Positions 35,742 to 44,261 of a DNA stretch of 64,000 nt are shown piece after piece. The stretch is taken from assembly GCF_009883635.2 (NCBI RefSeq), contig NZ_CP026115.2, positions 5,022,001 to 5,086,000 on the forward strand, given 5' to 3'. How positions within the stretch are numbered: the first letter of the stretch is position 1; each line of letters starts with the position of its first letter. Both the position numbers and the translations under genes were made by a program. The notes beneath the pieces are model-generated. The model was given only the letters and a program-made list of their open reading frames with translations. It did no database searches and had not been told where the DNA came from. Origin of the DNA: Pseudomonas putida. GTDB lineage: Bacteria > Pseudomonadota > Gammaproteobacteria > Pseudomonadales > Pseudomonadaceae.

Positions 35742-35757
35742 TGGCGCGGGTCTTGCT
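35742..35757 (+). promoter_or_regulatory. Sigma54 (-24/-12) promoter of the rightward operon
   Basis: TGGCGCGGGTCTTGCT matches TGGCAC-N5-TTGCW except for one base in the -24 box. It lies 41 bases upstream of the kinase gene start, with the expected transcription start near 35769. Confidence 0.85.
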
Positions 35758-35797
35758 CAAGGGGTTGTGAACCCTTTCTAGCGAGTTTGAAGACGCG

Positions 35798-36856
35798 ATG
35801 CACAGCACGAGTTCCTCAAGATCCGCCTCCGGGCGGGTCAGCATCCCGGATGCCCTGTCTTGCCTTGGCGAGTACGTGCGGCGGCAACTAGGGGCAGACG
35901 ATGTATCAATCATGGATTGTCAGCGCCTCTCTGGCGGTGCAATCCAGGAAAACTGGCTGTTGAGCGGCACGGTCCGCGACGGTGAGCGGCAATCCAGCGA
36001 CTGCTGGGTCCTGCGCACTGACGCAGCGTCCTCCGTGGCGGTCAGCATGAGTCGAAGCCAGGAGTTCGCGGTCCTCTCAGCGGTGAATGCAGCGGGCGTC
36101 AAGGTGCCGGAGCCGCTCTGGCTTTGCAGCGATCCCGCGGTGATTGGCCGCGACTTTTTCATCATGCGCAAGCTAACGGGCATCTCGAGCGGACACCGCT
36201 TGACCACGGATCCGGCTCTGGAGCCCCAGCGCGATGAACTGTGCCGAGCGCTAGGAGAAAATCTCGCTCGACTTCATCGCATCGTGCCCGAGCATCCGGG
36301 CCTGGCGTTCTTGCCACCGCCCACGCGCGACCCGGTACAGGCGAGTATCGAGCAGTACCGAGGCTACCTGGACGAACTGCCTGAGAAGCACCCGGTGATC
36401 GAGTGGGGGCTGCGTTGGTGCGAAGTGCACAAGCCGGCTCCTTTGCCCGTACGGCTGTTGCACCGCGACTATCGGACCGGCAACTACATGGTCGATAACG
36501 GGCGCCTGAGCGGTGTCCTGGACTGGGAGTTCGCCGGTTGGGGTGACCCACGCGAAGACATTGGCTGGTTCACCGCGCGCTGTTGGCGCTTCGCCCGGGC
36601 TGACCGGGAAGCGGGAGGGGTGGGGCCGTTGAGTGCGTTCCTGGAGGGGTACGCCGCGATATCCGGGTACCGCATCGGCGAACAGGACCTGCGCTTTTGG
36701 CAATTGATGGCGCACTTGCGCTGGGCAGTGGTGGCACTGCAGCAAGTACAGCGGCATCTCAGCGGCCAGCAACCGTCCCTGGAGCTGGCCCTCACGGGGT
36801 ATCTGCTGCCAGAGCTCGAACACGAAATCCTGTTGCTCAGCGGAGGACACGCATGA
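35798..36856 (+). CDS. lvaA: Aminoglycoside-phosphotransferase-fold kinase of hydroxyacyl-CoA (LvaA-like)
   Basis: A 352-residue APH-family kinase. The Brenner-type catalytic loop is LLHRDYRTGNYM (His222, Asp224, Asn229), and the metal-binding Asp242 sits in GVLDWEFAGWGDP. The N-terminal lobe contains LSGGAIQENW in place of the P-loop. In P. putida the equivalent LvaA, with LvaB, phosphorylates the 4-hydroxyl of 4-hydroxyvaleryl-CoA; the same fold is fused to a dehydrogenase in animal ACAD10/11. It is first in a rightward operon behind a sigma54 promoter and overlaps the DUF6285 gene by 4 bases. The exact acyl chain is not known from sequence. The ribosome site is weak (GAAGACG). Confidence 0.86.
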   Translation: MHSTSSSRSASGRVSIPDALSCLGEYVRRQLGADDVSIMDCQRLSGGAIQENWLLSGTVRDGERQSSDCWVLRTDAASSVAVSMSRSQEFAVLSAVNAAGVKVPEPLWLCSDPAVIGRDFFIMRKLTGISSGHRLTTDPALEPQRDELCRALGENLARLHRIVPEHPGLAFLPPPTRDPVQASIEQYRGYLDELPEKHPVIEWGLRWCEVHKPAPLPVRLLHRDYRTGNYMVDNGRLSGVLDWEFAGWGDPREDIGWFTARCWRFARADREAGGVGPLSAFLEGYAAISGYRIGEQDLRFWQLMAHLRWAVVALQQVQRHLSGQQPSLELALTGYLLPELEHEILLLSGGHA

Positions 36857-37236
36857 ACACGCGTCATGTCAGCACGACCGACCTTCTGACCACCGCCAGG
36901 GCCACGCTGATCGAGGTGGTGCTCCCCGAACTCGGTGGAGCGCGCCTCTATGAATGCCGGATGATCGCCCGGGCGATATCCATCGTCGAACGGGAGCTCG
37001 AACATGGCGCAGCGTTGGCCAGCATCGAAGCGAAATCCCTGTCTGAAATCATGGCCCGGCATGGCCTGGCGCAGATGACGCCAGGACATGCGCGCAGCCT
37101 GCTGGCGGGCTTCATCCGCAAGGGTGTCTTCGATGGCGCTGATACCGCGCAATTGCAAATGCTTGATGCGTTGAGGCGCATCACCAAGGCACGTTTGGTC
37201 ATCAGCAATCCAAAGGTGCTGCGCGATGACCAGTGA
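36853..37236 (+). CDS. lvaB: DUF6285 protein, partner of the APH-type kinase (LvaB-like)
   Basis: A 127-residue, mostly helical protein (TTDLLTTARATLIEVVLPEL; YECRMIARAISIVERELEHG). It has the DUF6285 pattern found next to APH-type kinases in acyl-CoA clusters. In P. putida LvaB is required with LvaA for phosphorylation of 4-hydroxyvaleryl-CoA. The ATG at 36853 overlaps the kinase stop, and the C terminus overlaps the phosphatase start by 11 bases, so the three are tightly coupled. It has no catalytic motif of its own. Confidence 0.85.
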   Translation: MNTRHVSTTDLLTTARATLIEVVLPELGGARLYECRMIARAISIVERELEHGAALASIEAKSLSEIMARHGLAQMTPGHARSLLAGFIRKGVFDGADTAQLQMLDALRRITKARLVISNPKVLRDDQ

Positions 37237-37945
37237 CCGTGCCGGTGTGCCGCGCCGTCGCCGCTGTTATCTGGTTCGTCATGGGCATGTCGAGTATTTC
37301 GACACTCAGGGGCGGCCGCTGGATCCTCGCACGGTGAGCCTGTCCCCTCGCGGTGAGCAGCAGGTCGCGGCGCTCGGCGAAGTGTTGCAGGACACGCACT
37401 TTGACCGGGTGCTGGTCTCCGATTACCCGCGAGCGCAACAGACGCTGGAGCGTTTGCTGAGCGGGCGCAATGTGCCGATCGAGATCCGGACCGAACTCAG
37501 GGAGATTCGCGCCGGACGCTTGCGCGACATTCCGCCGGTGAGCCTGCGTGAAACCGTAACGGACGCTTATCGGGGCGCCTCCGATCCTGGGGCGACCTTC
37601 CTCGGCGGTGAGTACTGGTCCGATTTCAGCCAGCGTGTGCTGGGGACCTTACTGGAACTGCTTGAGGATGACTCGTGGGAGTCGGCACTCATCGTCAGCC
37701 ACGATGCGGTCAATCGCATCGTGCTGGCCTGGGCCACAGGTACAGGCCTGCCAGGCATCGCCGCATTCGAACAGGACAATGCCTGCCTGAACGTCATGGA
37801 CATCGATCCCCATGGCAAGCACAGGTATTGCGCCACCCTGCGCACACTGAATTTCACGCCTTACAACCCCCACAAGGCAGGCCTTCATGACACCGTCCTG
37901 GAGTCTCTGTACCACGCCATCGCACCGAGCAAACCGTCTACCTGA
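37226..37945 (+). CDS. Histidine phosphatase family protein within the lva-like operon
   Basis: A 239-residue phosphoglycerate-mutase-like phosphatase. The RHG motif (LVRHGHVEYF) gives the phospho-acceptor His19; the second catalytic His is in LIVSHDAVNR (about 155), and DYPRAQQT carries the conserved Arg. Such enzymes remove phosphate through a phosphohistidine. It is wedged between the lvaB-like and lvaC-like genes with an 11-base overlap, a gene not present in the P. putida KT2440 lva operon as I remember it. A job in removing off-pathway phospho-acyl intermediates, or in recovering CoA or nucleotides, is plausible but unproven. Confidence 0.88.
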   Translation: MTSDRAGVPRRRRCYLVRHGHVEYFDTQGRPLDPRTVSLSPRGEQQVAALGEVLQDTHFDRVLVSDYPRAQQTLERLLSGRNVPIEIRTELREIRAGRLRDIPPVSLRETVTDAYRGASDPGATFLGGEYWSDFSQRVLGTLLELLEDDSWESALIVSHDAVNRIVLAWATGTGLPGIAAFEQDNACLNVMDIDPHGKHRYCATLRTLNFTPYNPHKAGLHDTVLESLYHAIAPSKPST

Positions 37946-37970
37946 TCTATCACCTACCAAGGAATCAGAC

Positions 37971-39146
37971 ATGAACTTTGCACTCCCTGATGATTTGATC
38001 GCGCTGCAGGCGCGAGTCCGGAAATTCATTGCCAACGAGATCGTCCCAATGGAGAGCGATCCTCGCCAGACGCCTCACGGGCCTTCTGCCAGCCTGCGCG
38101 AGGCGCTCGTTGCGAAGGCGCGCGCGAATGGGCTGTTGACCCCTCATGCCTCCCGGGAAATGGGAGGGCTGGGCCTGACGCATGTAGCCAAAGCCGTCAT
38201 CTTTGAAGAGGCGGCGTATTCGCCACTGGGGCCAACGGCGATGAACATCCATGCGCCGGACGAAGGCAACATCCACTTGCTGGAGGCCGTCGCTACCGAG
38301 GCGCAAAAGGACCGCTGGCTGCGTCCGCTCGTACAGGGGCAGATCCGCTCCTGTTTCGCGATGACCGAGCCTGCACCAGGGGCGGGTTCTGACCCTTCTA
38401 TGCTGATGACCACCGCGGTACGTGATGGCGACGACTACCTCATCAACGGTCGCAAGTGGCTGATCACTGGCGCCGAAGGCGCGAGCTTCGCGATCATCAT
38501 GGCGCGCACCGAAGACGGTAACGCGACCATGTTCCTGACCGATACCGACCAGCCCGGTTTTATCCTTGAACGGATGATGGACTCGCTAGACACCTGTTTC
38601 ACAGGGGGGCATTGCGTGCTGCGCTTCGAGAATCTTCGCGTTCCCGCGAGTCATGTGCTTGGCGAGGTGGGTAAGGGCTTTCGCTATGCGCAGGTGCGCC
38701 TGGCGCCGGCTCGCCTGACCCATTGCATGCGCTGGTTGGGGCAGGCACGTCGTGCACACGAGGTGGCGTGTACCTATGCCAGCCAACGCGAATCCTTCGG
38801 TAAGCGGCTCGGTGAGCATCAAGGCGTGGGCTTCATGCTCGCCGACAACGAGATGGACCTGCTCACCACGCGCCTGGCTATCTGGCATTGCGCGTGGATA
38901 CTGGACCAAGGAGAGCGTGGCAATTTTGAGTCGAGCATGGCCAAAGTCATCAGTTCGGAGGGTATCTGGCGTGTCATTGATCGTAGCGTGCAGATCTTGG
39001 GGGGGCAGGGCGTCACCAGTGAGGCAATTGTCGACCGAATCTTCCGTGATGCCCGCGGTTTTCGCATCTACGATGGCCCCAACGAGGTTCACCGCATGAG
39101 CCTTGCGCGCAAAATCGTGTCCCGCATGGAAGGAGGTGCACTGTGA
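37971..39146 (+). CDS. lvaC: ACAD10/11-like acyl-CoA dehydrogenase (LvaC-like)
   Basis: A 391-residue acyl-CoA dehydrogenase-fold protein. Landmarks are FAMTEPAPGAGSDPSMLMTTA (flavin and substrate loop), NGRKWLITGAEGASFAIIMART, and the C-terminal RIFRDARGFRIYDGPNEVHR, typical of the ACAD10/11 subgroup. In P. putida LvaC converts 4-phosphovaleryl-CoA to pentenoyl-CoA and on to 3-hydroxyvaleryl-CoA, so the fold is used for phosphate loss rather than simple oxidation. The ATG at 37971 has AAGGAA upstream; the earlier frame from 37887 is rejected. It overlaps the SDR gene by 4 bases. Confidence 0.87.
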   Translation: MNFALPDDLIALQARVRKFIANEIVPMESDPRQTPHGPSASLREALVAKARANGLLTPHASREMGGLGLTHVAKAVIFEEAAYSPLGPTAMNIHAPDEGNIHLLEAVATEAQKDRWLRPLVQGQIRSCFAMTEPAPGAGSDPSMLMTTAVRDGDDYLINGRKWLITGAEGASFAIIMARTEDGNATMFLTDTDQPGFILERMMDSLDTCFTGGHCVLRFENLRVPASHVLGEVGKGFRYAQVRLAPARLTHCMRWLGQARRAHEVACTYASQRESFGKRLGEHQGVGFMLADNEMDLLTTRLAIWHCAWILDQGERGNFESSMAKVISSEGIWRVIDRSVQILGGQGVTSEAIVDRIFRDARGFRIYDGPNEVHRMSLARKIVSRMEGGAL

Positions 39147-39922
39147 GCGACTTTATCAGAGAGCTTTTCGACCTGACTGGCCAGCGCGTGCTGGTGACAG
39201 GCGCTTCGAGCGGGCTGGGACTTCATTTCGCCAAGACGTTGGCCGCAGCCGGCGCCCGCGTAGCGATGGCTGCCCGAAGAGTTGACCGCTTGCATGAAGT
39301 GGTCAGTGAGCTGGCTTGCGAAGGGCATGAGGCCAGGGCCTATGCGCTGGACGTGACTTCGCGTCAGTCAGTCATTGAATGCCTGGATAACATCGAGCGA
39401 GATTTCGGCGGCATGGATGTAGTGGTCAACAATGCCGGGATTAGCGATACCAAGCGGGTACTGGACTATGATGACCAGGACTGGGACCGCATCGTCGATA
39501 CTAACCTCAAAGGCGCATGGGCTGTAGCGCAGGAGTCTGCCAGACGCATGACCCTGGCGGGTCGAGGGGGCAGCGTGATCAACGTCACCTCTATTCTGGC
39601 AAGCCGCGTCAGTGGGGGAGTTGGCCCATATTGTGCGGCGAAGGCAGGGCTAAGTCATTTAACCCGTTCAATGGCTCTGGAGTTGGCGCGACATGGTATT
39701 CGTGTCAACGCCCTTGCGCCCGGCTATGTGGTTACCGAGATAAATGACGCGTTCCTTTCCAGTGAAGCCGGTGAGCGCTTGCGCGCTCGGATACCCAGCC
39801 GTCGGTTCTGTGCGAGTAGCGATCTGGATGGTGCTTTGCTGTTGCTCGCTTCGCGGGCAGGGAGCGGCATGACAGGAGCAGAAATCATCGTCGATGGTGG
39901 GCATGCCTGTGCTGGCCTTTGA
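39143..39922 (+). CDS. lvaD: Short-chain dehydrogenase/reductase (LvaD-like)
   Basis: A 259-residue classical SDR. The cofactor site TGASSGLG lies at about 19-26, NNAG at about 93, the catalytic Ser in INVTSILASRVSG, Tyr-x3-Lys in YCAAKAGLSHL (about 156-160), and PGYVVTEIN after it. ARR near residue 43 suggests NADP(H) preference. In the lva pathway the equivalent enzyme reduces levulinyl-CoA to 4-hydroxyvaleryl-CoA, before the kinase step. The GTG start overlaps the dehydrogenase stop. It is the last gene of the rightward operon. Confidence 0.86.
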   Translation: MSDFIRELFDLTGQRVLVTGASSGLGLHFAKTLAAAGARVAMAARRVDRLHEVVSELACEGHEARAYALDVTSRQSVIECLDNIERDFGGMDVVVNNAGISDTKRVLDYDDQDWDRIVDTNLKGAWAVAQESARRMTLAGRGGSVINVTSILASRVSGGVGPYCAAKAGLSHLTRSMALELARHGIRVNALAPGYVVTEINDAFLSSEAGERLRARIPSRRFCASSDLDGALLLLASRAGSGMTGAEIIVDGGHACAGL

Positions 39923-40033
39923 ATCATGCGACTTCGAACCTGAAATAGCCTGGGATGAGCTGACACTATAGAAAATGGGCGAAGCTTCCAGGGGCTTCGC
40001 TTGCTTTCAATCCATTAATGCGAGGTGCATCAG

Positions 40034-40984
40034 GTGGAACTGTTTCATGCGATGCAGATTTTTGTACGAGTCGTCGAGCAGGGCAGCTTTACTGCTGCTG
40101 CCGACTCGTTGGGCTACTCCACACCGCATGTCTCTCGAAGCATCGCTGAATTAGAAAGCCATTTGAAAGCACGCTTGCTCAACAGGACGACCCGAAAGCT
40201 GGCCATGACGGAGGTAGGGCAGCGGTATCTCGAGCGGTGTCGAGGGATAATAGAAGAGGTAAAACTCGCCGAGCTTGAGGCGACCGGGGCGCATCTGGAA
40301 GCATTTGGAAAATTACGAGTGCACTCACCAAATGGGATTGGACACTATCATGTGATCCCTCTAATTGCACAGTACTCTGCGCTTAACTTGGATGTCGACT
40401 TTGATTTAAGTCTCTCGCAGGTGGAGCCAGACATGCTGGCTGAGGGATATGATGTACTGATATCAGCCAATGCGCGCTTTGCTGATTCAGGCTTCATAGC
40501 TCAGCCATTGGGTTCAACCTACAGTGTACTTTGCGCGGGCCGCAATTATTTAGAGGAGCGTGGCAGCCCGGAGTCGCTCAAGGATTTAGCGAGACATACC
40601 TGCCTGATGCTTCGTGACCCTGCTTTCCCCAAGGGGTGGGAGATCGATGGGTTCGACATTGAGGAAATAATCCCCGCTCGGCAAATGTTTTCAGTGAATG
40701 TTGCCGATTCGATTGCTCAGGCCGCCAAGGAAAACATGGGTATTTGTCTGATTCCAGGTTATGTAGCGGCGGCGTCCATACGCAATGGCGACTTAGTCCG
40801 GGTGTTGCCGCAAATCCGCGCCAATCAACGAAATATTTCTGCTATCTACCCGTCTCGCCAGTTTCTGGATGCCAAGGTGAGAACGTGGATCGACTTTTTG
40901 AAGAAATGGTTGCCAGAGCGGTTGTTCGTTGATGAGCGGATCTTGCAAGGCCAGGCGAGCGAAGTGCTCGCCTCCAAGCCTTGA
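40034..40984 (+). CDS. LysR-family transcriptional regulator
   Basis: A 316-residue LTTR. MELFHAMQIFVRVVEQGSFTAAAD starts the HTH and the LysR substrate-binding domain runs from about 90. I choose the GTG at 40034, which has GAGG eight bases upstream and gives the standard family start, over the GTG at 40025. Codon use is more AT-rich than in the lva-like operon before it. The next gene on the other strand begins directly at its stop. Its target is not apparent; the closest unit upstream is the lva-like operon, 112 bases away. Confidence 0.86.
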   Translation: MELFHAMQIFVRVVEQGSFTAAADSLGYSTPHVSRSIAELESHLKARLLNRTTRKLAMTEVGQRYLERCRGIIEEVKLAELEATGAHLEAFGKLRVHSPNGIGHYHVIPLIAQYSALNLDVDFDLSLSQVEPDMLAEGYDVLISANARFADSGFIAQPLGSTYSVLCAGRNYLEERGSPESLKDLARHTCLMLRDPAFPKGWEIDGFDIEEIIPARQMFSVNVADSIAQAAKENMGICLIPGYVAAASIRNGDLVRVLPQIRANQRNISAIYPSRQFLDAKVRTWIDFLKKWLPERLFVDERILQGQASEVLASKP

Positions 40985-41260
40985 TCATCCATTTTCACCC
41001 AGGCAAGCGTAGGATTGTTTATGATATTTGATCGCATGAACTTGACCCTCATGATCAGCGTATATCAAGGTGGCCGGTATGATGCCGCAGTCAGTAGCTC
41101 CCTCCGAAGTCATGGAAATAACTTTGGCAATGTCAAGATCCATGCTGTATGAATAGTCCTGTGGTGCCGAGGGGAAGGAGCTATTCATGTTGCTCACTGG
41201 CTGACCAGCAAATACCTGACCAGCCAGTGTGAGTGCGGCGATCGCAAGTAAGGTTTTCAT
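40985..41260 (-). CDS. DUF2790 family small secreted protein
   Basis: A 91-residue protein with a signal peptide (MKTLLAIAALTLAGQVFA). A DUF2790 core follows: YSMDLDIAKVISMTSE, a conserved Cys (TDCGIIPATLIYADHEG) and the closing HAIKYHKQSYACLGENG with a second Cys. The two cysteines probably pair in the periplasm. The family is nearly restricted to Pseudomonas, and members are often metal- or stress-induced; the role is unknown. The stop directly abuts that of the convergent LysR gene. Confidence 0.85.
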   Translation of the reverse strand: MKTLLAIAALTLAGQVFAGQPVSNMNSSFPSAPQDYSYSMDLDIAKVISMTSEGATDCGIIPATLIYADHEGQVHAIKYHKQSYACLGENG

Positions 41261-42054
41261 TTGTGTCTCCTGATTGAAAGTGACCTTTGATGTGTGTCAG
41301 CCTTGAGTAGGCTGATGCACTAAAGGTGTGAGTTGATTTTTGCACTGTGCAGCTTGTGATTAAATGTTGATTCAGTTAAAACATTGTTGCTGCCTGCTTA
41401 ATAATCGCTTAGGGGCAGGCAATTTGCAGGTCGAACTTTTAAGCGGATTGCGCTGCGATGAGCACATATCGCTTTAGGCGTTTGTAGCTGAAGTGCGAGG
41501 TGGTCCTGGTCTACAGAGGCTGTCGATTCGCAACTCTAGTGCTCGCCTGATCTGATGCTCGAAGTAACGTCAGAGCGATGTCTTTAAAGCAGTACTCTGT
41601 TAATAAACCGTCACGCGGTATCGTGGATGAATCGGTTTCTGCCCTTGCTCCAATAAGTGGTGGGCTGAGCACTGATACCTCTGGACTGATATCACCGATC
41701 CCCGTGCTAGCGGTTGAGCTGCACTACCGCTGCTTTACACAACCTTGAGCCTTCGCTCAACCGTCAGTAACCGGCCTCTGCGGATGCTGGATTGAGTCGG
41801 CGGCGGCCGGATCGTATTGTTGGTAAGGGGCGGTAAGGAGGTGGGGAATTGGGCTGATCAGGTACGTCCGCTGGGGTACAAGGCGAAGCTGGGCAATTAT
41901 GCTCCGGGTCGCTATGGATCGAAGATGACGGCTGCACTGGGTCGCCACTTTCAAACGTTACTGCTTGGCTGATCATGATTCTTCCTGCTCGGCACTGTAG
42001 TGGCGATCGTGAAAGGTGAGGGGCTTGTATACCACCTCACCGCTGCTAATCGAA
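41261..42054. other. Gene-poor, AT-richer interval
   Basis: About 790 bases with no recognisable gene. The left end should hold the DUF2790 promoter. A forward frame from about 41790 to 41973 (about 59 codons, including ADQVRPLGYKAKLGNYAPGR, then a stop) looks coding-like but matches nothing I know and has no clear start. It may be the end of a lost gene. The opposite-strand frames here are not convincing. Confidence 0.4.
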
Positions 42055-43074
42055 TTAATGCAGCAGGGTCAGAACCACCTTGCCAATATGCTGTCCGGAC
42101 TCCATCAGCGCATGAGCCTGTGCGGCCTCTTTAAGAGGGAAAGTTCTGTGGATCAGCGGCTTAATGCTTCCGCTGCGGACATGCGGCCAAACGTTTGACT
42201 CAAGTTCGGCAATGATTTTGGCCTTATCGTCCTGACTGCGTGACCGCAGTGTAGAACCGATGTGGGTGAGGCGTTTAACCAGCATTGGGAACAAGTCGAC
42301 TTGCGTGGCAGGTCCCTTGATCACCCCGATTTGGACGATTCGGCCATTCATGGCTGCTGCTTGAAAATTACGTGATACATAGTCCCCGGCAATGATATCG
42401 ACAATCACGTCTATACCTTGGTTGTTCGTTCCCTGCATGACCTGTTCGACGAAATCCTGTTCGGTGTAGTTGATGGCAACGTCGGCACCAAGGGCCAAGC
42501 TAGCTGCCTGTTGCTGTGCATTGGCGACGGTTGTAAATACCTTCGATGCAGAGAACGCTTTGGCCAGCATAGTTGCCGTGGTACCGATGCCGGAAGCGCC
42601 ACCATGAATCAAAACGGACTCCCCTGCTTTAAATTGGCCTCGTTGGAAGAGATTGACCCAAACGGTCATGAAGGTTTCGGGTAGCGCAGCGGCCTCGGCC
42701 ATTGACAGGCCATCGGGCAGGTGCATGGTGGTGCGTTCGTCTGCCACGGCATACTCGGCATAACCACCACCTGGAATTAGGGCCATTACCCTGTCACCGA
42801 TCGTGAAGTGCGACACCTCGTTGCCAAGCGCGACTACTTCCCCAGCTACCTCTAGACCTGGAATGTCCGACGCACCTGGCGGCGCATCGTAAAGCCCTTT
42901 ACGCTGAAGCAGATCAGGGCCGTTGACGCCAGCTGAGTGAACTCGGATCAGGATTTCCCGTGGACTCGGGGTAGGAATCGGACGTTCGGTGGGCTGTAGT
43001 ACTTCGGGACCGCCTGATTGAGTAATCTCAATGGCAATCATTCGTTTGTCATGCATATTGCGGGTGCCATTCAT
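42055..43074 (-). CDS. NAD(P)H:quinone oxidoreductase, zeta-crystallin/PIG3-like
   Basis: A 339-residue MDR-family reductase without the zinc sites. The catalytic domain opens MIAIEITQSGGPEVLQPTERP. HSAGVNGPDLLQRKGLYDAPPGASDIPGLEVAGEVVALG (shown here as the GroES-like region) is typical of PIG3-type enzymes. The Rossmann cofactor site is VLIHGGASGIGTTATMLAK. It should reduce quinones or enones with NADPH. The start at 43074 follows AAGGA; the longer frame to 43257 runs into the divergent LysR promoter. It is divergent from, and probably controlled by, that LysR protein. Confidence 0.9.
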   Translation of the reverse strand: MNGTRNMHDKRMIAIEITQSGGPEVLQPTERPIPTPSPREILIRVHSAGVNGPDLLQRKGLYDAPPGASDIPGLEVAGEVVALGNEVSHFTIGDRVMALIPGGGYAEYAVADERTTMHLPDGLSMAEAAALPETFMTVWVNLFQRGQFKAGESVLIHGGASGIGTTATMLAKAFSASKVFTTVANAQQQAASLALGADVAINYTEQDFVEQVMQGTNNQGIDVIVDIIAGDYVSRNFQAAAMNGRIVQIGVIKGPATQVDLFPMLVKRLTHIGSTLRSRSQDDKAKIIAELESNVWPHVRSGSIKPLIHRTFPLKEAAQAHALMESGQHIGKVVLTLLH

Positions 43075-43205
43075 GGAATAATCCTTGGAGAAAGTGAGCG
43101 CCAGCTGTTTCCGCTGGATGACACAAGGGTACGCAAGCATCGGAGCGTTAGCGCGCGGCGATTTTGCGATGCTCTGTCGCAGAAATTCTTCATGAGAGTA
43201 TTCAG

Positions 43206-44084
43206 ATGAACTGGGATGATGCACGGGTACTGCTCGCGTTGGGCCGCGAGCTGACATTGCGGCGGGCGGCTCGGGAGCTTCGTGTAGACCAGGCTACAGT
43301 GGGACGTCGCATTGCTGCTATGGAGGCGGACCTAGGATCGACCTTGTTCCTGCGCACTCCCGCCGGCTATCAATTAACCAGCGTTGGAGAGATGGCATTT
43401 GAAATGGCCGAGAAAATGGAGCTCGCGGCCTTGGAGCTGGCTCGACGCACACGTGGTGCGGACAATGAATTGGCTGGCGACATTCGGATATCGACAACCG
43501 ACTCCTTAGCCTGTGACTTTGTGATACCAGCGTTGAAGGCGCTGCATCTTGAATATCCTGACATCAGGGTATTCCTCAGCAGCACCTCCGAAGTGGTCAA
43601 TCTGTCAAAACGTGAAACGGACATTGCTATCAGGAATCAACGTCCGGACAATCCTGATCTGATTTTACGGAAGTTGGCAGACTGGCCAATGGGGCTCTTT
43701 GCGTCCTCTGAATACCTGCAACGTCATGGCGTACCAGAGGAGGGTAATGGATTTAAAGGGCATGATTTGGTCATGTACGAGCCATACTGGCGCGACCGGC
43801 CAAGCCCAACCTTAGTTGACGAACCTATAGATCAGGCCAGGGTGGTGGTAGCGGTGAACTCCAGCATGATGGTCCGGCGTTCGCTAGCTGAGGGTCTGGG
43901 GATCGGTGAGATACCGGTTGTACTGGGGCTACGTGACGGTCTTCAGAGGGTATGGCCCTCAAGGGAAAGAAGCAGGCCATATGAAGTCTGGCTGATCACG
44001 CATAAGGATCTACGTCATACAGCGCGCTTACGCCTTGTCATCAGGTACTTATCGGAGTGCTTCACCGGATCAAAGGTTAGCTAA
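43206..44084 (+). CDS. LysR-family transcriptional regulator, divergent from the quinone oxidoreductase
   Basis: A 292-residue LTTR. The HTH opens MNWDDARVLLALGRELTLRRAARELRVDQA and ends FLRTPAGYQLT. The effector domain (about 85-290) contains GDIRISTTDSLACDFVIPAL. The ATG at 43206 is the family start. The 131-base gap to the oppositely oriented oxidoreductase gene is the classical arrangement for a LysR protein and its target. GC content is lower than in the surrounding core genes. Confidence 0.88.
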   Translation: MNWDDARVLLALGRELTLRRAARELRVDQATVGRRIAAMEADLGSTLFLRTPAGYQLTSVGEMAFEMAEKMELAALELARRTRGADNELAGDIRISTTDSLACDFVIPALKALHLEYPDIRVFLSSTSEVVNLSKRETDIAIRNQRPDNPDLILRKLADWPMGLFASSEYLQRHGVPEEGNGFKGHDLVMYEPYWRDRPSPTLVDEPIDQARVVVAVNSSMMVRRSLAEGLGIGEIPVVLGLRDGLQRVWPSRERSRPYEVWLITHKDLRHTARLRLVIRYLSECFTGSKVS

Positions 44085-44261
44085 GAATCAATTGTGTGAT
44101 ATAGCACCGCTAATCAAGGTTGAATTGACCACGAGGAAGAAAATTTACTCCTTGGGTGTTGGTTTTTTGCAGGGTACGTATTTCGTTTCAGCTTAAGAAT
44201 AGTAGCGTCGCATAATATTTAATTATCACGCATAATAAGTCGAAGAGTTCATCGCCTGCTG

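Noticed and set aside
41757..41976. Minus-strand frames of 65-70 codons in the gene-poor gap
   Set aside because: There are two overlapping frames with no ribosome site and no family features. The plus-strand frame at the same place is at least as plausible.
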